From: JBBQTU01 sp038213005
GTDB lineage: Bacteria; Planctomycetota; Phycisphaerae; Tepidisphaerales; Tepidisphaeraceae
DNA: 11,244 nucleotides
Reading direction: 5' to 3'
Assembly (NCBI GenBank): GCA_038213005.1
Contig: JBBQTU010000146.1
Span: forward strand, 1 to 11,244
The translations under genes and the position numbers were made by a program. Under the pieces are notes generated by a model. That model was not told where the DNA came from, did not search any database, and saw only the letters and a program-made list of their open reading frames with translations. Positions within the stretch are counted from its first letter, which is position 1, and each line of letters opens with the position of its first letter. This document shows, piece after piece, positions 5,886 to 11,244 of the stretch.

Positions 5886-6302
5886 ATGGACCCGTATGAT
5901 GACCAGTTTCCGGAGGTGTTGCGTAAGCGGCTGCAGGGCCTGTCGCCTTCGTTGCGGGGGGAGCATCGGGCGGGGGAGCAGGAACTGATGGCCCGGGCGC
6001 ATCGGCAGATCACGCGGGGGCGGATGCGGCGATTTGCATGGCGCATGGGGGCGACTGGGGGGCTGGCGGCGTGCGTGCTGATTGGGGTAGTGATCTACCA
6101 TGCGGGCGAGGGGACGCGGCCGGGCGATTCGCCCACGGAATCGGCGGTGGCGACGGTAGCGCCTGGGGATCTGACACGGGCAACGATGGCGGATGCGCTG
6201 CAGGCCGCGCGGGCTTTGCGGCGGCCAAGCCGCCTCACGCAGACGGATGTGGATCACATTGCGATGGCGTCGGTGAGCCTTCAGAAGGAGGGCCAGCGAT
6301 GA
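5886..6302 (+). CDS. Single-pass membrane protein, candidate non-canonical anti-sigma factor
   Basis: The 138-residue product has a charged N-terminal part (1-53) with helical pieces such as EHRAGEQELMARAHRQI and a basic patch RGRMRRFAWR, one transmembrane helix (about 54-71, GATGGLAACVLIGVVIYH), and a low-complexity then helical outer part. The basic patch before the helix predicts the N-terminus inside. This topology, and the place after an ECF sigma gene, fit an anti-sigma factor, but the HxxxCxxC zinc motif of classical ZAS proteins is absent and there is no recognisable sigma-binding domain. The family is unrecognised. Its stop codon overlaps the next start as ATGA (6299-6302), so the next gene is translationally coupled to it. 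Confidence 0.75.
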   Translation: MDPYDDQFPEVLRKRLQGLSPSLRGEHRAGEQELMARAHRQITRGRMRRFAWRMGATGGLAACVLIGVVIYHAGEGTRPGDSPTESAVATVAPGDLTRATMADALQAARALRRPSRLTQTDVDHIAMASVSLQKEGQR

Positions 6303-6877
6303 GGCACGTTCCATCGAGTCAACACACGCAAGAGCGCAATGACCGCGAAGGCCGCAAGGGCGCGAAGAGAGACGTGAAGAAGCCGGATACAACGGTTCTG
6401 CCTTCGCGATTTCTTAGCGTTGTTCGCGCCTTTGCGGTGACGTGGATTCTAGTGGTCGGCGCGGCGTTTGCGGCCGGGCCGACGACGGCTGCTTCGACGT
6501 CCGTGCGTTTTGTGACAGCCGACGTGATTGTGCAGAGTCCGCGTCCGCTGGCGGCGTGGCGGGTTGAGTTGAAGTCGGCGGGGGGGAATACTCAGGTTGT
6601 GGGCGTTGAAGGCGGGGCACAGAAAGAGGCGTATCGTGATCCGCCGTACTACGACCCGGCCGCCCTGGCTAACTCCCGGATCATCCTGGGGTCGTTTAGT
6701 ACCGAGAAGGAGCCGCCGCAAGGCGACGTGCATGTTGCGCGTGTGCACCTGCGTCTGACGGGTGACTGCAACCTTTCAGCGATCACGATCGAAGCGGTCG
6801 GGACGGATCTCAAGCCTATCGCGGCAACGGCTCTGGTGCGGCTGAACAAACAACAAGAGAAGGAGACGGGAAGATGA
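6299..6877 (+). CDS. Exported beta-rich protein, unrecognised (cohesin-like character)
   Basis: ATG 6299 overlaps the previous stop and has AAGGAGG (6285-6291) seven bases upstream, giving 192 residues. A polar, basic N-terminus of about 42 residues precedes a hydrophobic stretch (43-60, RAFAVTWILVVGAAFAAG), a likely signal peptide with cleavage near AFA or TAA. The remainder has alternating beta-strand-like segments, such as VRFVTADVIVQ, AAWRVELKS and ARVHLRLTG, and a conspicuous RDPPYYDPAALANSRIILGSFS motif (113-133). This pattern recalls cohesin-like beta-sandwich proteins, but this is only inference. An inverted-repeat element lies inside the coding DNA for the N-terminus. The stop overlaps the next ATG (6874), so it is probably made together with the VIT/vWA protein and may act with it at the cell surface. 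Confidence 0.8.
   Translation: MRHVPSSQHTQERNDREGRKGAKRDVKKPDTTVLPSRFLSVVRAFAVTWILVVGAAFAAGPTTAASTSVRFVTADVIVQSPRPLAAWRVELKSAGGNTQVVGVEGGAQKEAYRDPPYYDPAALANSRIILGSFSTEKEPPQGDVHVARVHLRLTGDCNLSAITIEAVGTDLKPIAATALVRLNKQQEKETGR
6341..6440. repeat. Imperfect inverted repeat of CGCGAAGG/CGCAAAGG type inside a gene
   Basis: The left arm (6341-6370) contains ACCGCGAAGGCCGCAAGG and GCGCGAAG; the right arm (6401-6440), reverse-complemented, reads TCACCGCAAAGGCGCGAA and continues to ATCGCGAAGG. The arms are related but not identical, about 30 bases apart. From memory, such CGCAAAG-rich elements are usually found between genes. Here both arms are translated and supply part of the polar N-terminus and the first part of the signal peptide. 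Confidence 0.6.
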
Positions 6878-8994
6878 GAAGCGGCAGGTATTTCATGTGG
6901 CTGGGCGTGGTTGTGTGTGCATCCCTGGCGGCGTTGATAGGCAGTGGCGGGTGTGACAGCGTCTCAAGGACTGGCTATGCGGCGATGAGTCCGAGCACCA
7001 GCGTGCCGGGCAGCCTGGGCCCGATGGGCGGGCGGACAGAGCGGCAACGAGCAGGGCAGTCCGTGGGCGAGGCCGTTGCCGGCGATGAACTGTGGGTCAT
7101 TGCCAAGGCCGCGCCCGATCCGAGCCAGCCGCAAGAGGAGAAGCCTGGGTCCGGGATGCTGATGGCTAAAGAGTGCGACGGTAAGCTCGTTGCCGTGCCG
7201 CTGAAACATACCGATGTGCGGGCGCAGGTTGCGGCGTATCTCTCCAGCACCACCGTGCGTCAGCAGTTTCACAATCCCTACAACGGCAAGATCGAGGCGG
7301 TGTATGTGTTTCCGCTGCCGGAGGCGGCCGCCATCAATGAGTTTGTGATGAGCATCGGCGACCGGCGGATTCGTGGGGTTATCCGCGAGCGGCAGGAGGC
7401 GGAGAAGATCTATCAGGAAGCCAAGAGCCAGGGATATGTCGCCAGTCTGCTCACGCAGGAGCGGCCGAACATCTTCACGCAGTCGGTTGCGAACATCGAA
7501 CCGGGCAAGCAGATCGACGTGGAGATCACGTATTACCACGCCATGAACTATGTGGATGGGTGGTATGAGTGGTCGTTCCCGATGGTGGTCGGTCCGCGCT
7601 ACAACCCGGCCGGGTCGACCGGCGGCGTGGGGGCGGTTCAGCGTGGGGCGGCCGGCGTGAGTGGGCAGAAGATCGAGGTGCAATACCTTGCTCCGGGTGA
7701 GCGCAGCGGGCATGACATCTCGCTGTCGGTGAAGGTGAACGCCGGCGTGAAGCTTGAGGACATTGAGTGCAAGACACATCAGGTGAGCATTGAGCGGATT
7801 GGCGAGCAGGAGGCCGCAGTCGCGATCGTCCCGGCCGACCGGGTGCCCAATAAGGATTTCGTCCTGCGGTTCCGCGTGGCGGGAGATCAGATCAAGACCG
7901 GTGTGCTGACTCATCATGCCCCGGCCGGCGGTGGATACTTCAGCGTGATGGTCTTCCCGCCGGCAGATCTGGCGAATCTGGAGCAGGAGCCGGTGGAGAT
8001 GGTCTTCCTGGTGGATGTCTCGGGTTCGATGTCCGGCAATCCGATCGGCCAGTGCAAGGACGCGATGCAGTATGCGCTGGGCAAGATGCGAGCGGGCGAC
8101 ACGTTCCAGGTGATCACGTTTGCCAATGGGTCGCGGGCGCTGTTTGACCGGGCGCGTCCGGTGGAGAAGTCGTCGATCGCCGAAGCGCGCAGCTTTATTG
8201 ACGGTGCGAGCGCCGGCGGCGGCACGGAGATGATGACCGGGATCCAGGCGGCGTTCGACGCGCCGGCCGATCCGCAGCGCCAGCGGATCGTTGCCATGAT
8301 GACCGACGGCTATGTTGGCAACGAGGATCAGATACTGCAGGCGATCCACGACAAGTTGCGCGGAGCCAGGATGTTCTGTTTCGGCGTTGGCGGGAGCCCG
8401 AATCGATATCTCATGGAAGGCGCCGCCCGCATCGGGCGAGGCGCGGTGGCATATCTGAATCCGCGTGAGGATGGGGCGAAGGTGATGCAGGCCTACTTTG
8501 ATCGTGTCTCGCGTCCGGCGCTGACCGATCTTCGCCTGGACTTCGGATCCGAGGCCCGGCCGAGCGATCTGTACCCCAGCCGCCTGCCTGATCTGTTTGT
8601 CGGTCGGCCCGTCATTGTCACCGGGCGCTTCGCCGGCACGTTGCCCGACGCGATCCGGATTACCGGCAAGGCCGGCGGGCGGAGTGTGACGCTACTGGCG
8701 CCGGTGCAGGGGCGAACGGCGGATCATCCGGCCGTGGCTGCTGTGTGGGCTCGCCACCGCATCACCGACCTGACGGATCAGATGGTCTACCAAAGTTCCC
8801 AGGCCGAGTGGCTGACGCAGCAGATCAAACAGACGGCGCTCTCGCACAACCTGATGAGCCAGTTCACGGCGTTCGTGGCGGTGGACTCAAGCCGCGTGAC
8901 TGAAGGCGACCACGGAACCACCGTCGCTGTGCCGGTTCCGGTTCCCGAGGGCGTGAAGTACGAGACGACGGTGCAGACACCTCACGGGCAGTAG
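6874..8994 (+). CDS. Secreted VIT and von Willebrand factor A domain protein, probable lipoprotein
   Basis: The 706-residue protein starts with a signal peptide (about 1-26) ending in SGGC, where C27 may carry lipid although serine at -3 is an unusual lipobox residue. A Ser/Pro/Gly-rich linker (about 28-65) follows. The VIT domain spans about 105-230 (VRQQFHNPYNGKIEAVYVFPLPE, IYQEAKSQGYVASLLTQERPN). The vWA domain (about 374-545) has a complete metal site: D381, S383 and S385 in DVSGSMSG, T451 in GGGTEM, D478 in MTDGY. A conserved C-terminal part ends near LSHNLMSQFTAFVAVD. No LPxTG-type or PEP-CTERM sorting tail is present. Such proteins bind partners through a divalent metal; the partner is unknown. 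ATG 6874 overlaps the preceding stop, with GGAG upstream. A hairpin terminator follows. Confidence 0.93.
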   Translation: MRSGRYFMWLGVVVCASLAALIGSGGCDSVSRTGYAAMSPSTSVPGSLGPMGGRTERQRAGQSVGEAVAGDELWVIAKAAPDPSQPQEEKPGSGMLMAKECDGKLVAVPLKHTDVRAQVAAYLSSTTVRQQFHNPYNGKIEAVYVFPLPEAAAINEFVMSIGDRRIRGVIRERQEAEKIYQEAKSQGYVASLLTQERPNIFTQSVANIEPGKQIDVEITYYHAMNYVDGWYEWSFPMVVGPRYNPAGSTGGVGAVQRGAAGVSGQKIEVQYLAPGERSGHDISLSVKVNAGVKLEDIECKTHQVSIERIGEQEAAVAIVPADRVPNKDFVLRFRVAGDQIKTGVLTHHAPAGGGYFSVMVFPPADLANLEQEPVEMVFLVDVSGSMSGNPIGQCKDAMQYALGKMRAGDTFQVITFANGSRALFDRARPVEKSSIAEARSFIDGASAGGGTEMMTGIQAAFDAPADPQRQRIVAMMTDGYVGNEDQILQAIHDKLRGARMFCFGVGGSPNRYLMEGAARIGRGAVAYLNPREDGAKVMQAYFDRVSRPALTDLRLDFGSEARPSDLYPSRLPDLFVGRPVIVTGRFAGTLPDAIRITGKAGGRSVTLLAPVQGRTADHPAVAAVWARHRITDLTDQMVYQSSQAEWLTQQIKQTALSHNLMSQFTAFVAVDSSRVTEGDHGTTVAVPVPVPEGVKYETTVQTPHGQ

Positions 8995-9023
8995 GGAGGC
9001 CGGGTCAACGATTGGGAGAATGG

Positions 9024-9075
9024 AATCGCCAGCCCTATCTGCGGCGTCAGAACTGGGGTTGGCGATTTCTGTCTG
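9024..9075 (+). terminator. Rho-independent-like terminator after the VIT/vWA gene
   Basis: AATCGCCAGCCC (9024-9035) pairs with GGGTTGGCGATT (9056-9067) over 12 positions including one G-T pair, with a 20-base loop. A weak T-rich tail TCTGTCT follows. It lies 30 bases after the stop codon at 8994. The long loop and poor T-run lower confidence. Confidence 0.5.
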
Positions 9076-9083
9076 ACTTGCCA

Positions 9084-9398
9084 TCAGCCGGCACAGGCGA
9101 TGGCAGCGCGCAGGCCGCGAGCAACGAGTTCTGAGCGGCTGATACGCAGTTTGGTGGCGGTCGAGTCAGCTTCCTTCAGCAGACCTCGCTCGATGGTCAG
9201 CAGCACTCGCTGGGCTCCCTGTCCGACCTTGGGACGTCCGGGTTTTCGCGTGGCGCGCTCGAGCAACGCACGGCCTTTCCGGCGGAGGGGCTTGAAGTCG
9301 TCCATGGACGTTTCGCGGTCGTATGTCGCGACCTCGGCATCTTTTTCACGGTCGCTCAGCGCCATGAACCGCTCGTACTCACTCGGCTTCTTTTTCAT
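9084..9398 (-). CDS. Small ribbon-helix-helix DNA-binding protein (CopG-like), orphan
   Basis: The 104-residue product has a charged N-terminal half (EYERFMALSDREKDAEV, then SMDDFKPLRRKGRALLE), a basic hook RKPGRPKVGQGAQ, and a C-terminal ribbon-helix-helix: strand RVLLTIE (64-70), helix RGLLKEADSTATKL and helix SRSELVARGLRAAI. The layout resembles CopG/BrnA-type antitoxins. The frame is open to 9479, but ATG 9398 has GAGGAGA five bases upstream and the extra 27 residues look noncoding. No toxin gene fits between it and clpC or on its downstream side, so it may be an orphan antitoxin or a stand-alone repressor. It probably binds near its own promoter, where a GTATATAC palindrome occurs at 9451-9458. 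Confidence 0.75.
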   Translation of the reverse strand: MKKKPSEYERFMALSDREKDAEVATYDRETSMDDFKPLRRKGRALLERATRKPGRPKVGQGAQRVLLTIERGLLKEADSTATKLRISRSELVARGLRAAIACAG

Positions 9399-9403
9399 GG
9401 CTG

Positions 9404-9410
9404 TCTCCTC
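9404..9410 (-). promoter_or_regulatory. Ribosome binding site deciding the ribbon-helix-helix start
   Basis: Minus-strand GAGGAGA is five bases before ATG 9398. The longer open frame to 9479 has no comparable site. Confidence 0.65.
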
Positions 9411-9449
9411 TGCAACTGATGCTTCTGGCGTTCGGTCAGTCAAAAAATA

Positions 9450-9478
9450 AGTATATACGTAACAGACCGCCAAATCCA
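9450..9478 (-). promoter_or_regulatory. Weak promoter with palindrome for the ribbon-helix-helix gene
   Basis: Minus-strand TATACT (9455-9450) is a fair -10 box; the hexamer 17 bases upstream, TGGATT, is a poor -35. The -10 overlaps the 8-bp palindrome GTATATAC (9451-9458), a possible binding site for the encoded protein. The leader would be about 45 nt. Confidence 0.3.
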
Positions 9479-9487
9479 TAACCGAGA

Positions 9488-9513
9488 ACCCCGGCCAGTT
9501 TACTGGCCGGGGT
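9488..9513 (-). terminator. Strong hairpin terminator after clpC
   Basis: ACCCCGGCCAGT and ACTGGCCGGGGT are perfect complements separated by two bases, so at least 11 G/C-rich pairs form with a 4-base loop. On the minus strand it begins 29 bases after the clpC stop codon and is followed by TCTCGGTT, a short T-poor tail. It separates clpC from the ribbon-helix-helix gene on the same strand. Confidence 0.7.
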
Positions 9514-9542
9514 CTTGGTCTATCGTGCGCGTGTCCGCCAGA

Positions 9543-11244
9543 TTACGTCGCGTCGGCTGCTGCACCGGTTGGCTGCGGGGCCGGCTCTTTGGGGGTTGTG
9601 CTGGCTTCGAAGAACAGGTGCTTGGTCTTGTCTTCCTCGGTCTTGACCGAGATGCGGATCAAGTCCTTGCCTTTGAAGCTGCCGCGGAGGATGTCCTCGC
9701 TGAGTGGATCCTCGACATTCTGCTCGATTGCGCGGCGAAGGGGACGGGCGCCGAAGTCGGCGTTGGTTCCCTTTTCGACCAGGAACGCCTTGGCTTCTTC
9801 GCTAATCTCCACCTTGAGACCGTGCTCGACCAGGCGTCGGGTCACCTTCTTGAGTTCCATCTCGACGATGCTCTCCAGGTTCTGTTTTGAGAGCGACTTG
9901 AAGACGATGACGTCGTCGAGTCGGCCGATGAATTCGGGGCGGAAGTACCGCTCGATCTCCTTCATCAGGGTGTCTTTCATCTTCTCGTAGCTGAACTCGT
10001 CCTTGGTCTGGCCCTTGCTGCGGCCGGAGAGGCCGAACGGTTGCGAGCCGCCCTTGATCAGGTCGGCGCCGATGTTGCTGGTCATGATCAGGACGACGTT
10101 GCGGAAATCGACGTGCCGCCCGAACGAGTCGGTGAGGCGGCCCTCTTCCATGATCTGCAGGAGCATGTTGAAGACGTCAGGGTGCGCCTTTTCAACTTCA
10201 TCCAGGAGCACGACAGAATAGGGTCGGCGTCGGATGCGCTCGGTGAGCTGTCCGCCTTCTTCATAGCCGACGTAGCCCGGAGGGGCGCCAATGAGCCGGC
10301 TGACGTTGTGCTTCTCCATGTACTCGCTCATGTCGATCTGAATGAGGGCATCCTCATCGCCGAACATGAACTCGGCCAGTGCCTTGGAGAGCAGCGTCTT
10401 GCCGACGCCTGAAGGGCCCAGGAACAGGAAGCTGCCCATGGGGCGATGCGGATCTTTCAGGCCGCTTCGTGCCCGGCGGATGGTCTTGGAGATAGCCTTG
10501 ATGGCCTCGTCCTGGCTGACGACCTTCTTGTGCAGTTCGTTTTCCAGTTCGAGCAGGCGCTGTGCCTCTTCCTTTTCCAGGCGAGTCAGGGGCACGCCGG
10601 TCATCTTGCTGACGACCTCGGCGATGACTTCTTCATCGACCACGCCATCGACTTCCTTGGCGCGATCCTTCCACTGCTTCTGCATCTCCTCTTTCTTGCG
10701 ACGAAGGGTCTCGGCCTGATCGCGCAGGCGGGCGGCTTCTTCGTATTCGGCGTTCTTGACCGCTTCATCCTTCTGGATCGACAGCCGCTCGATCTGTTCC
10801 TCGATCTCGGCGAGGTTTGGCGGCTTGGTCATGCTGCGGAGACGGATGCGGGCGCCGGCTTCGTCGACCACGTCGATGGCCTTGTCCGGCAGGCAGCGTC
10901 CGGTGATATAGCGGTCGGACAGTTCCACGGCGGCCCGCAGGGCGGAGTCGAGAATCTGCACGCGGTGGTGGGCCTCGTAGCGGTCGCGCAGGCCCTTGAG
11001 AATCTCCAGGGCGTCTGCGCGCTTGGGCGGCTCAACGTGGATGGGCTGGAATCGCCGGGCCAGGGCCGCATCCTTCTCGATGTATTTGCGGTACTCGTCG
11101 AACGTGGTGGCGCCGATGCATTGAATCTCGCCACGCGACAGCGCGGGCTTGAGCACGTTGGATGCGTCGATGGCGCCTTCAGCGCCGCCGGCACCAACGA
11201 GGGTATGAAGTTCGTCGATGAACAGAATCACGTTCTTGGCGCGG
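9543..11244 (-). CDS. clpC: ATP-dependent Clp protease ATP-binding subunit ClpC, N-terminus outside the window
   Basis: About 567 C-terminal residues of a HSP100 unfoldase that feeds proteins to ClpP are visible; the N-domain and first Walker A lie beyond the right edge. In order, with visible residue 1 at 11231, come the first AAA+ Walker B ILFIDELHTLVGAG, sensor-like GATTFDEY, RR at 59-60 as probable arginine fingers, and a UVR-type coiled segment (about 142-182, NAEYEEAARLRDQAETLRRK) that separates ClpC from ClpA. The second AAA+ has Walker A GPSGVGKT (272-279), pore loop GYVGYEEGG, Walker B VVLLDEVEKAH and FRPEFIGRLDD. The ClpP-docking loop appears as PFGL (398-401) where Bacillus ClpC has VGF. 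The tail is Pro/Ala-rich. GTG at 11231 is an internal valine, not a start. Confidence 0.97.
   Translation of the reverse strand, partial: RAKNVILFIDELHTLVGAGGAEGAIDASNVLKPALSRGEIQCIGATTFDEYRKYIEKDAALARRFQPIHVEPPKRADALEILKGLRDRYEAHHRVQILDSALRAAVELSDRYITGRCLPDKAIDVVDEAGARIRLRSMTKPPNLAEIEEQIERLSIQKDEAVKNAEYEEAARLRDQAETLRRKKEEMQKQWKDRAKEVDGVVDEEVIAEVVSKMTGVPLTRLEKEEAQRLLELENELHKKVVSQDEAIKAISKTIRRARSGLKDPHRPMGSFLFLGPSGVGKTLLSKALAEFMFGDEDALIQIDMSEYMEKHNVSRLIGAPPGYVGYEEGGQLTERIRRRPYSVVLLDEVEKAHPDVFNMLLQIMEEGRLTDSFGRHVDFRNVVLIMTSNIGADLIKGGSQPFGLSGRSKGQTKDEFSYEKMKDTLMKEIERYFRPEFIGRLDDVIVFKSLSKQNLESIVEMELKKVTRRLVEHGLKVEISEEAKAFLVEKGTNADFGARPLRRAIEQNVEDPLSEDILRGSFKGKDLIRISVKTEEDKTKHLFFEASTTPKEPAPQPTGAAADAT

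Noticed and set aside
6038..6298. N-terminal extension of the exported beta-rich protein across the one-TM gene
   Set aside because: ATG 6299 has a strong AAGGAGG site and an ATGA overlap; the upstream part is a Gly/Ala-rich shadow of the one-TM gene.
6964..8349. Long minus-strand open frame (461 codons) opposite the VIT/vWA gene
   Set aside because: It is a codon-bias shadow with Arg/His/Leu-rich, motif-free translation; the plus strand has VIT and intact vWA motifs.
9399..9479. 27-residue N-terminal extension of the ribbon-helix-helix protein
   Set aside because: It covers the likely promoter and lacks a ribosome binding site, while ATG 9398 has GAGGAGA at ideal spacing.

Overview
The window looks like chromosomal DNA from a high-GC Gram-negative bacterium, most likely a planctomycete or a close relative. 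The evidence for this is a fused lpxC-fabZ gene, a secreted VIT/vWA lipoprotein-like protein in an ECF sigma-factor locus, a UVR-containing ClpC, and A/T-richer repetitive spacers. The lineage is inferred from gene content; there is no rRNA or other marker to prove it. No RNA gene, CRISPR array or complete insertion sequence was seen.

Left part (1-2955): after a doubtful gene edge and a noncoding stretch with a good sigma70-type promoter, lpxC-fabZ (439-1767) encodes lipid A deacetylase fused to the hydroxyacyl-ACP dehydratase. A spacer with a nine-copy 7-bp tandem array and a 10-bp inverted repeat separates it from a Gfo/Idh/MocA oxidoreductase (1942-2955) that may also act on a UDP-sugar for the envelope. 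Middle left (2974-4269, all minus strand): a PIN-domain toxin with its Phd-type antitoxin, which has its own promoter and a palindromic operator-like site, sits directly behind an Mpg/AAG-type 3-methyladenine DNA glycosylase.

Centre (4410-8994, plus strand): an ECF sigma factor, a SAM methyltransferase, a one-TM protein placed like an anti-sigma factor, a secreted beta-rich protein and a 706-residue VIT/vWA protein. The last three are joined by ATGA stop/start overlaps and probably form one translationally coupled unit. Closely similar promoter-like motifs, GAAC then N16-17 then GAC(C/T)TA, lie immediately before the ATG of the sigma gene and of the one-TM gene. This suggests the sigma factor controls itself and the envelope-protein operon from leaderless or nearly leaderless transcripts. 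This locus is the best candidate for an under-described system here.

Right part (9084-11244, minus strand): a small ribbon-helix-helix protein without a visible toxin partner, a strong hairpin terminator, and the C-terminal two thirds of ClpC, which runs off the right edge.
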